64,000 nt of DNA from Clarkia xantiana subsp. parviflora (Eukaryota > Streptophyta > Magnoliopsida > Myrtales > Onagraceae). Shown here in pieces: positions 42,461 to 52,907 of the stretch (position 1 is the first letter of the stretch; each line of letters starts with the position of its first letter). The position numbers and the translations under genes are program-made. The stretch is taken from the NCBI GenBank assembly GCA_036873135.1, contig JAPTYO010000017.1:14322001-14386000 (forward strand). Direction: 5' to 3'. A model generated the notes under the pieces. That model was not told the origin of the DNA. It saw only the letters and a program-made list of their open reading frames with translations, and ran no database searches.

Positions 42461-44182
42461 ATGTACACGGATGGCTCCTCGAGTTCAGACGGATCAGGAG
42501 CAGGCTTTTTGTTAATACCACCAGGGGGAGGTGAGCCGCTCCGATATGCCCTGGCTTTACCATTCAAGGCCACAAACAACGAAGCGGAGTATGAGGCTCT
42601 TATCACGGGCCTGAAAATTGCTAAAGGCACTGGAGTCGATCACTTAAGAGTGAAGTGTGATGCAGCTTTGATCGTGAACCAAGTTCAAGGGCGATACGAA
42701 GCGAGGAGTCTAATAATGAAGAAGTACCTGCGCGAGGTACAAGCCCTGAAGGAGAGCTTTAAAAGCTTCGATATCGAGGCAATCCCGAGGGAGGAGAACG
42801 TAGAGGCGGACGCCCTGAGCAAATTTGCCCTGGGGGCACCCTTGGAAGAAAATCGGAAGGTGCACTTCTTGGAGAAGGTAATCTTGTCAACCACCGACCC
42901 GACACAAGTGTGTGCCATTGAAGCGGGAACGGATGAGGAGTCCACTTGGATGACCCCGATAGTCGCGTACCTGACTACGGGGGCAGTCCCCGATGACAAA
43001 GTAGCAGCCGACAGGATACGTCGGATCGCGGCTAATTACGTGATGCTGGACAATAAGCTATTTAAGAAGGGTTGGTTCTCGACTCCGTACTTGAAGTGTG
43101 TGGCAGATTCCGACACAAATCGAATCCTGAAGGAGGTGCATGAAGGGGTCGCGGCTTGTCATGAAGGGGCCCGATCCATTATGAGGAAAGTGCTGAACTT
43201 GGGCTATTATTGGCCTACGATGAGCAAGGAAGCGACGACGTTGGTCCGATCCTGTGACGCGTGCCAGAGGTATGCCCCGAGTATCGTGGCTCCGGCCGCT
43301 AATCTGACATCCATCAAGAGCGCTTGGCCCTTCGCGCAATGGGGCATCGACTTGGTGGGACCTCTTCCACAAGCACAAGGTCAATGTAAGTATTTACTTG
43401 TAGCTATCGATTATTTTTCAAAATGGATAGAGGCAAAGGTGTTAGCCAGAACAACGGGGAACCAGATCGTCAAGTTCCTCCAGATCCATATTGTGTCCAG
43501 ATACGGGATTCCTAAGGTGGTGATCAGCGACAATGGTCCGCCATTTAACGGCTCTCAGGTGAGGGAGTATCTGGAGGAGTTGAACATTGAGCATCGGACA
43601 ACTTCCGTACGACATGCTCAGACTAACGGTCAGGTGGAATCAGCTAACAAAATCGTGATGGATGGCCTGAAGAAGAGTGTCTATGCCTTGAAGGGAAAAT
43701 GGCTGAATGAACTGGAAAACGTGCTTTGGGCTGTTAGAACGACACCCAAACGATCAACCAGGGAGACTCCGTTTGGCCTCGTTTATGGCACGGAGGCTGT
43801 CGCCCCCGTGGAGGTAGCTGTGGCGTCCCATCGGATGAGATATTACGAGCCTCTGACGAATGATGAAATGAGGCGTCTGGACTTGGACTTACTCGAAGAG
43901 AAGAGGCGGGAATCCGATGAAGTCCAAGCTCGAATGCGTTTGGCGACGGCCAGGTACTACGATCGGCGAGTAAAGTCCCGACAATTCTTCGTTGGGGAGC
44001 TGGTTTGGCGTCGCAACGAGTTTACCCTTTTGGATAGGATCGGCAAGATGTCACCAAAATGGGAAGGACCTTACAAGGTCGTGGGGATGCCGGCCCCAAA
44101 TGCGTACAAGTTGGAAGACCTCGATGGCAGAGTATTAAAGCATTCTTTTAGTGGCGAACACTTGAAGAAACACCATGCTTGA
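42461..44182 (+). CDS. R3 archaeal-type RNase H and integrase ORF
   Basis: 573 codons and the most complete integrase ORF of the R copies after R1. The second RNase H (MYTDGSSSSDGSGAG, NEAEYEAL, KCDAALIV, EADALSKFAL) is followed by an HHCC finger (HEGVAACHEG, CDACQRYAP), a DDE core (GIDLVGP, SDNGPPF, GQVESAN) and the C-terminal KWEGPYKVVGMP block. Confidence 0.92.
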   Translation: MYTDGSSSSDGSGAGFLLIPPGGGEPLRYALALPFKATNNEAEYEALITGLKIAKGTGVDHLRVKCDAALIVNQVQGRYEARSLIMKKYLREVQALKESFKSFDIEAIPREENVEADALSKFALGAPLEENRKVHFLEKVILSTTDPTQVCAIEAGTDEESTWMTPIVAYLTTGAVPDDKVAADRIRRIAANYVMLDNKLFKKGWFSTPYLKCVADSDTNRILKEVHEGVAACHEGARSIMRKVLNLGYYWPTMSKEATTLVRSCDACQRYAPSIVAPAANLTSIKSAWPFAQWGIDLVGPLPQAQGQCKYLLVAIDYFSKWIEAKVLARTTGNQIVKFLQIHIVSRYGIPKVVISDNGPPFNGSQVREYLEELNIEHRTTSVRHAQTNGQVESANKIVMDGLKKSVYALKGKWLNELENVLWAVRTTPKRSTRETPFGLVYGTEAVAPVEVAVASHRMRYYEPLTNDEMRRLDLDLLEEKRRESDEVQARMRLATARYYDRRVKSRQFFVGELVWRRNEFTLLDRIGKMSPKWEGPYKVVGMPAPNAYKLEDLDGRVLKHSFSGEHLKKHHA

Positions 44183-44184
44183 TG

Positions 44185-44830
44185 AAAAGTCGCCTTAAGT
44201 GGTGCCCGAAGAAAAGTCGCCTTAAGTGGTGCCCGATGTAAAATCGTCTTAAGTGGTGTATGCTGTTTATCGTTTAATTCGATGTAAGCCAATTTTGTGC
44301 CACCAATAAATAAAGAGGTTGCTTCCAATCAGAATTATCCCTAGATTTATGCTATGTGTTAAAGTCGCCTTAAGTGGTGCACGAGAAAAGTCGCCTTGAG
44401 TGGTGCACGAGAAAAGTCGCCTTGAGTGGTGCACGAGAAAAGTCGCCTTGAGTGGTGCACGAGAAAAGTCGCCTTGAGTGGTGCACGAGAAAAGTCGCCT
44501 TAAGTGGCGCAGGTTGAAAAGTCGCCTTAAGTGGTGCACAATATTAAGTCGTCTTAAGTGATGCATGTTTCTTAGATTTATTCTAAAGTATTGAAAAGTC
44601 GGCTTAAGTGGTGCACGATATTAAGTCGCCTTAAGTGGTGCACGATATTAAGTCGTCTTAAGTGATGCATGTTTCTTAGATTTATTCTAAGTATTGAAAA
44701 GTCGCCTTAAGTGGTGCACGACCTTAATTCGCCTTAAGTGGTGCACGACATTAAGTCGCCTTAAGTGGTGCATGATGATAAGTCACCTTAAGTGGTGCAA
44801 ATTAGTAAATCGTCGGGAGTGACGTACGAA
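44185..44830 (+). repeat. R3 3' UTR 26-bp tandem array
   Basis: The unit CGCCTTGAGTGGTGCACGAG plus AAAAGT is repeated without change several times at 44370-44490. More divergent units (AAGTCGCCTTAAGTGGTGCA) extend on both sides, and a longer unit with TGCATGTTTCTTAGATTTAT occurs twice at 44560-44700. Confidence 0.93.
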
Positions 44831-44993
44831 AATGTCTTAAGTGTCGAAGTACCGACCTAAGCAAGTATAGTAAAGCCACTTGGAGAAGGGCATCGAAAAG
44901 ATCGGAACTAAGGAAGTCTGATAAATTGATAAGGGCTCAAAGGCCCAACGATTACAAAAGCGAGGAAAATACAATGACTCTAAAGATAAGCAG

Positions 44994-47679
44994 TTAGGCC
45001 TGGTCCTTGTCAGCGGCATCTGAGGGAGCGGGGTCCACGAGGTCGGCGGCAGAAGGCTCTACAGGGTCGGCCACGGGAGGATCAACTATCGGGGCATCCG
45101 CACTTGGAAGCTCTGCTGCGTCTTCGACAATTGCGGGGGTACTCCCCCCATCACTCTCCTCCGAAAGAGCAAAGTATTTCTTCGCAAAGGGAGCTTGAGA
45201 AGGAGACTTGTCGAAGTTGATGGCGTCGCCATACTCCTGGTGGAGCTCCTCAACCGCATTGAAGAGAGTGTTCTCCACCTCCGCGCCGAAGAACTTCATA
45301 GCATCAGCCTGGAAGTCCTCAGACTTCCGATAATCCTCCCGACCTTTGGCCTCGGCTTCGACCAGCTGCGCAGGAACCCCCGCGATTTGCTCCTCCAGAG
45401 CCTTCTTCTCGAGGACCAGCTTGTCCTCAGCAGCCTGCCGCTCCTGTCGTTCCCGCCTCAGGAGCCCCTCGAAATCCCCGACTTGCTTTTGGAGATCCTG
45501 AACCTTTTGGTCGAGGATGGCCTGCTCCTTGGCAAGCTTCCCCCGCGAAGACTTGGAGGCCGCAAGATCCTCCTTAAGCTTGTCGATGGCCGCCCGGTCT
45601 CGGTACCGGGACTCATCATAGGCGTTGAGGTACCCAAAAAGACGGTTAAAGTCCCCGAGCTCCTACAAGAGAAGAAAGAAAAGTGTTAAGGGACAAACGA
45701 CAAGATTTACCAACAAAGAGGGAGAAGCGGTGTTTTACCTCTATCCGACGCAGGGACATCTCTCGAACATCCCGATGCATCGCCGTCCGATTTAGGGAAA
45801 TCGGGTACCGCATGGTGGGCAGGATCGAGCCTGCCAGCAGATGCAAGGCCAGGTCCTCATGCTGATCCCCTTGTCGAAGCTGGACCCCTTGCAGCGTTTG
45901 GATGGGAGTCCAGGGAGCATCCACTTGCGCGGGGTTGAAGGCCCTGTAGAAACTCCCGTCGAGAGGGACAGGAGGAGGACCAGCACGAGTCGTGGAGGGG
46001 CGCACCTCCGGCTCGACCCGGACGGGGGAATGAGTGAAGTTGTGAATGGGCGACGGCTGTCGCTGCTGTGGAGAAGATGAAGGGGGCAGCCCCTGAGAGG
46101 TTGGTTTCAAGAGGGACTGCCCCGTCTTCCGACGATGACGAAGGGAGCCACCCTCGTCAGTCTCCTCGGAGGAGTCCAAGGTTTCCACCCAACGAAACTG
46201 TTCGCCGGTCGGGGTTTTCTCCCCAGTTGAGGGAGGCGCCCCTGTTGAAGACGGTGCACCTGCGGATGCTTCAGCACGCGATGGAGCCCCTGAGCGACCT
46301 GCACCTAGAGGACGAGAGGCTTCGGAAATGTAATCAGGGAGTTCATCGGGATTCTTACACCAAACAATACGTCGGGAGACATATTGATCCTTCCCGTGGT
46401 AGTGGTAGTAGCCCACCTTCAGGACACGAGGAGTTTCGCCTCGAAGGATTCGTCTAACGTCAGCAATACGGGCCTCCCTGGTCGAAGGAATCAAATCTTT
46501 CGGGACCATCCTCCTATACGATTTAATAGCGAGTCGGAGCTTTTTACCTTCTTCAGCATTCTGGACGTCGAAAAGTTGGTCCAGCTCCACGCGCTTCCGC
46601 TTAGGTTGCTCCGCAGAAGGAGACCCCGACGGAGCAGCAACCTTCTTGGCGGACTTCCTCTTCCGCGAGGGGCGGACGGCATCAGTCTCCCCCTGCTTAA
46701 GGAACAGATCGGTCAGCACAGATACCCTCTTGGCTGCAAACAGTAAACGAAAAAAGAGTTAGAAGTTTACCCAGGGAACCACATTGGAGGGGCCGTCGAA
46801 AAGCTGCCCCCCAGAAATTATATCGAGGAGTCGGATCCCGGGGTTCACCAGGTCCCGCTCCACAAGGGAATTGGCGTCGAGGGGAGTGTAGGACTCCCCC
46901 CATCGGTAGAGCTGGATGAGTCGAAGAGTTTGGAAATCTTCGTCGGTATAGGTGTGGAAGGTAGGCGGAGAGTCTGCTTCCACCTCCCATCGGGGCCATG
47001 GGATCGAAGAGTGTTGAATGAAGAAGTAGCTCATTTTCCAACCACTGTTGTCGGACCCCGTATCAACCAGGAGTCCCCGGCCCTTGACCACCTTCCAGGT
47101 GTCACTGGTCCAGTTACACCGTCCAAGTTCTGCCTTGTTCCACTTCGGCATTCGGGGGTAGAAGGCGCAAACCCCCGCCTCGTTGCATTTCATCCTATAG
47201 AAGGTCCTGAAGAGCTTGAGTTGTATACCCACCGCTATCGGAAGCAGAGGACCTGGAAAGCATTCCACGGGCGAATGGCGTGCGGAGAGAAGGTGGTCGG
47301 ATGAGTTTTGTAATGCTGGCACATCTCGACCAGATTACCACAGAAGGGGAATCTGATCCCCGTTGATACTTGCCCCGTAGAGACAAATACCTCCCCTTTT
47401 CGGGGACGGGTAACCTCAAGGTTACCCGAGGGGCGAGGCCAGGGATACGGGAAACGAGGTTCCCAAGTAGAAGTGATGCACCCCTCTCGGAGAGCTGCAT
47501 CATAAGCAGTGTTGAAGATTTCATTCAGAGCATAATCAAAGTTGAAGGGCTTTCTCCCCTCAGAGCTGGATCCGCTGTCTGAAAAGTAGCAATGGCAAGG
47601 AAGGCACAGTGGGATTTTCGAAAAGCAGTAAACAAGGAAAAGATGAACAAGCAACGAAGAAGAAATCCTTACCAGACAT
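44994..47679 (-). pseudogene. R3 antisense accessory gene (decayed)
   Basis: Exons: 47679-47673 (ATGTCTG|GTAAGG), 47578-46771, 46728-45739, 45662-44994. Acceptors TTTTCAG, GCAGCCAAG and TTGTAG and donors TGG|GTAAAC and GAG|GTAAAA match R1 in position. Exon 2 has a stop just after QVLCFR (near 47235) and a one-base loss before LFRTFYRMKC. Exons 3 and 4 are open, with RPSRKRKSAKK and the coiled coil, ending KDQA. Confidence 0.82.
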
Positions 47680-47837
47680 GACGAGTTGGAGGTTGAAGGA
47701 ATGAACTGGACGTTGCCGGAAAAATGGCCGTAAAAGCACTAAGGGTCTTCGGAATTGCAAAAACTTGAATTCACAAAGGTTGTAGAGAGCTCCTGAAAAT
47801 TCGAAGACGGTAAAATGATCCAACACCCACGGTTAGG

Positions 47838-47845
47838 GTTTTATA
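47838..47845 (-). promoter_or_regulatory. TATA box of R3 antisense gene
   Basis: Minus strand CCTATAAAAC, about 160 bp upstream of the ATG at 47679. 47680-48227 is otherwise the promoter-side spacer and ends in the polypurine tract GTCTTGGGGGCAAA. Confidence 0.65.
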
Positions 47846-48227
47846 GGCGAAGAGGACAGTTGAAGGGACACTTCGATCCGAGTCGTCGAAGTTGAAGAGT
47901 TTTAATCTGGGCCGTTGAGATGGAACGTGCAGAAGGGCAACGGGCGTAATGATGAGACGGCCTGAAAAGCACTTTTCAGAAAAAACAGGCGCGAAAAATC
48001 AGGCACGAGTGCCGAAGACGTCGCTTCACTAGCTGCTGCATTTAATGAATTGGGGAATCGAAAAGTTCCCTCGGATTTGGCAGTTATCCACAAAGCATCG
48101 AGGAAACGTGAAGGAGAAGACTAGTATTAAGTGACTATGCCAAGGGAAAGATCCCCGATTCCAATGTCGGGAGGTTGGGAGTTGGAAGACACGACGAACT
48201 AAAAGTCCCTCATGTCTTGGGGGCAAA

Positions 48228-49023
48228 TGATGGGTTCGACTATAGCCGTTAAGTCCTTTAACGGTGAGGAAACGGAAAATAGGCCTGGTGGGCCCAAAAA
48301 GAAGGCCAAGATGGCCCAGACAAAGGATCCCGACGAAGGGAGGACGAGGATGAGAGGTCCTGACGAAGTCGGACCTGACAAGTGAGCTGAACGCTCCCGA
48401 CGAGATTCCTCCGAGTAGGCCCCGATGACGAATCCCTGAGAACAATAGGCCCTGTCACGATGACGAGGGGCCCCGAGCGGTGACACAACGAGATAACTCT
48501 GGAGTCCCCGATGTTAGTCGGGACTCGCTATCAGAGGATAAGGCCGGGATACGCGGGGCGTGGCCGAGATACGTGGAACGTGGTAAAGATACACGGAGCG
48601 TGGCCGAGATACGCGGGGCGTGGCCGAGATATGCGGGGCGTGGCCGAGATACGCGGGGCGTGGCCGAGATACGCGGGGCGTGGCCGAGATACGCGGGGCG
48701 TGGCCGAGATACGCGGGGCGTGGCCGAGATAGGCGGGATCACACCCGAGATACGCGGGATACGGGCTAACCACCCCAAACGGTTCACCAGGTAACTGAGG
48801 TATCTCTTCGCCTATAAAAGGGCAAGAGGTCACCTCAGATCAATTACGTTGAAATACATTTTACTTGAGATTACTGCTTGTCAGTCCAGACGAAGTACTC
48901 ATTTAAGCATCGGAGAGGGATTCTGGGTCACCGCCCGGTCTATCCCCTCTTGCGGGATCCCGTGGAGCGAAGGAGCTAGGATCGCCGTCAAAGACCGTAC
49001 CGGAGTTCCGCCGTGATCCAACA
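48228..49023 (+). repeat. R3 3' LTR (796 bp) with expanded 20-bp minisatellite
   Basis: Same ends as the 5' LTR; TATAAAAG is at 48813-48820. At 48545-48730 the unit GAGATACGCGGGGCGTGGCC occurs about nine times, four more than in the 5' LTR, which explains the 79-bp difference. Confidence 0.95.
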
Positions 49024-50085
49024 GTCTGGATCCTGGTTTGATGTTGAACTTGTGAGAGATTATGTTTGGGCTTATTCCTGGCATATCGCTTGGTGACCAT
49101 GCGAACAGCTCTTTATATTCTACTAGAAGTGCCTTGATTTCTATCACTTCATCTTCTGACAGCGATGCCCCCAGTCGAACCATCCTTTCTGGCTCATCGA
49201 TGTTGACTTCTTGCAATGCTTAAACAGGAGCAGGATGTGCATGATCCATCCTCGGGTCTTCATCAATGATGGGAATTCCACCATTATTTTTCTTGTCACC
49301 ATGTTAGAGTGCAACCTTGTAGCAATCTTTTGACAGCTGCTGATCTCCATTTACTTCACCGACTCCTGCCTTTGTTGGAAACTTGACTTTTTGATGTGAT
49401 GTTGACGCTATCATACCCCATTTGTTCATGGTGGTGTACCCCAAGATTCCGTTATATGCGTCAAGCTTTTCTACGATCACGAATGGTACGTCTATTTGGA
49501 GCTGTTGCTTTCCATCTCCCATGATGACTGGCAGAGTTATGAATCCTACCGGGTAGCTTACATCTCCCATGAATCCCACCAAGGGTGAGTCCATTCTTTT
49601 GACGAGCCTCTTTCTCCCCAGGGCTAAAATGATAGCCTTTGTAATGATGTTGGGCAAACTTCCACCATCTACCATAATGCGCTTAACGTCCATGCCATCA
49701 ATTGTCACAGTTATAACCAACGCGTCGGTGTGCGAAGATGCACAATGTGGATTTTTTCTTTTGACTAAAAGCCAATGACATCTTTCGTGCGATCATCCTC
49801 TTCGTCAGCATCTATCCTGACAGTATCCCTTATGTCAGCATCCTGGCATATGCGCTTTGTGCGGGTAGCATATATTTCTCGTTCATATGACGTTTCTCCT
49901 CCGGCTCCAAAGCCTCCGTGGATCACGTGCACATTTGTGGATGGTATGGTTGAAGCGATGGATTTTGTATTTGGCATGCGAGAACGTCCTAGTTGGCTTT
50001 TTGTTGGCTTCGGCTTGCTTGCACACGCCTTCTTTGGTCGTCTTCTTATCATGGCTTGCAGCACGGCTTTTTGTTCGAATCACTT
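49024..50085 (-). pseudogene. H protease region and PR-RT linker; gag deleted
   Basis: Minus strand: a Lys/Arg-rich piece leads to VHVIHGGFGAGGETS (about 49920), then protease with DGGSLPNIITK (49720-49304) and GILGYTTMNKWG. A linker (DEPERMVRLGASLSE, ELFAWSPSDMPGISP) ends at the R3 insertion. Internal stops occur between these pieces. There is no gag domain between here and the PBS. Confidence 0.8.
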
Positions 50086-50097
50086 CAGACGGCGCCA
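50086..50097 (-). promoter_or_regulatory. H primer-binding site
   Basis: Minus strand TGGCGCCGTCTG, two bases after the LTR end, the same type as in R2 and R3. Confidence 0.75.
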
Positions 50098-50099
50098 AA

Positions 50100-50767
50100 T
50101 GTTATGTTCTCTTCCACCTGGGTAGCTTCGGGCTTCCATTTTCATGAACGGGCTCGAGATGTGTGTATAAGGACGGGAACGCCGCGGTCCTTAAAACTCA
50201 ATCACTGAGCTAATCTTCCAGTCCTCGACCTCGAACTCTCGATCTTTGGGTCCTGCAAGAGGGGCAGTAACCAGCGTGGGAGGGGGAATGCTGGTTGGGC
50301 CCACTCCGACGCTCAAGTTAGAACTTCTAGAGAGAGGAAGCCTTAGAAATAAGTCAGAGCATCCAAAGTCCAAAAATGAGGGATTTGTCTAGAATGGGAG
50401 ACCTAGGCCCCTATTTATAGGGAACCTAAGGATCATGCCCAGTTTTGAACTACTTGATGTCGGTATGTAGGGAGACGTATACCGTCATCAAGGTGGACTA
50501 TGCATGCACCGACTTCTCGCACTTGGTTAAATAATCGGGGTGAGCGTACGAAGAAAGTCAGAAATCCGGACCTACCCGTATTGTTTAATAATCCGGGACG
50601 GGTCCGGATTGCCCTAGGGAAATCCGGAAGTCCTTCGGCCCGGGAACCGCGCGTATCCCGGACCGTTTTAGACTTGGGTGTCCGCGAAAGGGTTTTTTTA
50701 CGGGTTTTGGGATATTTTACAAGTCCCGAAATGTAAATACGAACCCGAACTGGATAGATATCTAACA
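50100..50767 (-). repeat. H 5' LTR (668 bp)
   Basis: Plus-strand ends TGTTATG ... ATCTAACA. The TATA box (minus, CCCTATAAATAGGGG) is at about 50409-50423. The 50582-50767 part pairs with the truncated 3' LTR at 34510-34702. Confidence 0.85.
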
Positions 50768-51280
50768 GTCATAACACTGACTCCCTCCCCCGACTTCCGA
50801 AAGTCGCCTCTACACAGGGGATCAATCATAATACTGACTCCTTCAACTTTCTACAAAGAAGCAGTCATAACTGACTCCTCGACTTCCTACAGTCGGTGGC
50901 GATCAAGAGATCAGTAATAACACTGACTCCCTCCCCCGACTTCTGAAAGTCGCCTCTACGATGGAAATCAATCCCTACTGACTCCTTGATTGCGGAAGGG
51001 CAAATTCCTCTCATCATAAAAGGTACTCGACATAACTCCTTCCTCTTTGTTTTAAAAGACTAACGACTTATGTCTCGGGGGGCAAGTGTTGGATATGATT
51101 CGAGGCAGCTTAGTACGAGTCGACTGAGTAGAGGTCGAGTTCTCAAAAGAACGTATGATCGACCATTCAGGTCCAGAATAAGGAGACAAAGATGAATGGT
51201 CGACTACCCTACAAACAGAAGTCAACCCACCAGACGACTAAGGAGAAGGCGAGGAACCCATTCAAGGCAGGGGTTGTCCT
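50768..51280 (+). other. Debris of a plus-strand element: 3' UTR, polypurine tract, LTR start
   Basis: Repeats of CATAACACTGACTCCCTCCC and CGACTTCTGAAAGTCGCCTC at 50768-51000 are followed by TCTCGGGGGGCAAG (51073-51086) and TGTTGGATATGATTCGAGG at 51087, a polypurine tract plus LTR start. The LTR is cut at about 51280 by the array of F. No gene. Confidence 0.55.
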
Positions 51281-52372
51281 GTGGATCTTCCCCCTAGCAT
51301 ATTAGAGTTGTCTTTTTTGATCTTCCCATTTCAGTTGTAAGGGTGGCCTTGTGGGATTTACGTTTCTTTATGGTTGGAGGGTTGTCCTTATAGATCTTCC
51401 TCTTTTTTATATGTAGGGGTTGTCGTGTGGATTTTCCCCCTTACATATTAGAGTTTTCTTTTTGGATCTTCCCCTTTCGGCTGTAAGGGTGGCCCTGTGG
51501 GTCTTACGTCCATTTTTTATTGGAGGGTTGTCATTATAGATCTTCCTCTTTTTTTATATGTAGATCTTCCCCCTATCATATTAGAGTTATCTTTTTGGAT
51601 CATCCCCTTTCGGTTGTAAGGGTGGCCCTGTGGGTCTTACGTCCCTTTTCAGTTGGTGGGTTGTCATTATAGATCTTCTTCTTTTTTATATGTAGGGGTT
51701 GTCCTGTGGATCTTTTCCCTACCATATTAGAGTTGTCTTTTTGGATTTTCCGTTTTCGGTTGTAAGGGTGGCCCTGTGGGTCTTACATCCCTTTTCAGTA
51801 ATAGGGTTGCCCTTATAGATCTTCCCCTTTTTTATATGTAGGGGTTGTCGTGTGGATCTTCCCCCTTACATATTAGAGTTGTATTTTTGGATCTTCCCCC
51901 TTCGGTTGTAAGGGTGACCCTGTGGGTCTTACGTCCCTTTTCGGTTGGAGGATTGTCCTTATAGATCTTCCTATTTTTTATATGTAGGGGTTGTCCTGTG
52001 GATCTTCCCCCTATCATATTAGAGTTGTCTTTTTGGATCTTCTCCTTCCGGTTGTAAGGTCGGCCCTGTGGGTCTTACGTCCCTTTTCGGTTGGAGGGTT
52101 GTTCTTATAGATCTTCCTCTTTTTTATATGTAGGGATTGTCCTGTGGATGTTTCCCCTATCATATTAGCGTTGTCTTTTTGGATCTTCCCATTTCGGTTG
52201 TAAGGGTGACCCTAAGGGTCTTACGTCCCTTTTCGGTTTGAAGGTTGTCCTTATAGATCTTCGTCTTTTTTATATGTAGGGGTTGTCCTATGGATCTTTT
52301 CCCTGTCATATTAGAGTTGTCTTTTTGGATCTTCCCCTTTTGGTTGTAATGGTGGCCCTGTTGGATCATTTC
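51281..52372 (-). repeat. F tandem array of about 148-bp units
   Basis: On the plus strand GTAGGGGTTGTCCTGTGGAT recurs at about 51413, 51690, 51838, 51985, 52130 and 52277, with a shortened unit near 51555. Each unit includes TATTAGAGTTGTCTTTTTGG and GGTTGTAAGGGTGGCCCTGT. It directly abuts the protease reading frame of F. Confidence 0.9.
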
Positions 52373-52907
52373 AAAGCACTCTACTATAACAAAGTTGACA
52401 TTGATTGTGATTTTCTTCCATCCTTCACCCAGCTTCAGCGGGAGTGTTATCGTCCCAAGAGGGTACGTCGATGTTCCCGCAAAACATACCAAAGGGAAGC
52501 TCACGGGTGTCAAGTCATTCATTTTCATCCCAAGTTCCTTCAACACGCTTAGATGGAGGATGACTGCAAAACTCCCTCCATCTATCAAAATTCTCTTTAC
52601 GAAGAAACCAGCAATCTCTGTCGTTATGACCAGGGCTTCATCATGGGGGAACACAATGTATTCCATGTCTTTTTTAGAGAATTGGATGACCATGTCATCC
52701 TCCTCTCTTGGCCTCTTGCCCGAGTGGTCATGTTTTGAGATTGTGCGGCGTACACTTCCCTCGTATTCGATGATTGCCCCGATAGGGGAGCATAGTCATA
52801 GACCTTGATTGTGCCCTTCTTTGGTGGGGGAGCATAGTCATAGACCTTCACTTTTCCTTTGTCAATTGTCAATGGTTTTTGAGGCAGTGACCGCTCTCTC
52901 ATGTTAC
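52373..52907 (-). pseudogene. F protease fragment
   Basis: Minus strand: KVKVYDYAPPPKKGT and a linker, then HDEALVITTEIAGFFVKRIL and IDGGSFAVILHLSVLKELG (aspartic protease with DGGS), ending NVNFVIVECF where it runs into the 148-bp array. The frame stays open into the array for about 60 codons, an accidental fusion. E separates this part from the gag of F. Confidence 0.8.
52903..52907. repeat. E target-site duplication, left copy
   Basis: GTTAC, identical to 59683-59687 on the other side of E. Confidence 0.9.

Larger units (their letters stand above)
37824..49023 (+). mobile_element. R3: complete but decayed Retand-like element (11,200 bp)
   Basis: It has LTRs of 717 and 796 bp, a PBS, gag, pol, 3' UTR array, an antisense gene and a polypurine tract. 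It is inserted in H between protease and RT, in the opposite orientation. Both gag-pol and the antisense gene carry stops and frameshifts. Confidence 0.95.
34510..50767 (-). mobile_element. H: gag-less Retand-like element, interrupted by R3
   Basis: Read on the minus strand: 5' LTR 50767-50100, PBS, short remnant, protease 49720-49304, PR-RT linker to 49024, [R3 insertion 49023-37824], RT, RNase H, second RNase H, integrase to 34869, polypurine tract, truncated 3' LTR. Between the PBS and the INV/VHVIHGG stretch there are only some 190 bp, so gag has been deleted. No antisense gene is present. Confidence 0.85.

Noticed and set aside
44370..44520. Regular 26-bp direct repeats resembling a CRISPR array
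   Set aside because: No unique spacers between units, a plant nuclear context and no cas genes; it is a simple tandem array.
48480..48794. Several overlapping frames of about 70-110 codons in the R3 3' LTR
   Set aside because: They arise from the 20-bp minisatellite, which gives periodic peptides in all three frames on both strands.
52160..52693. A 177-codon protease-like frame in F taken as a full gene
   Set aside because: The last 60 or so codons are translation of the 148-bp array; protease is cut off before its C-terminal part.
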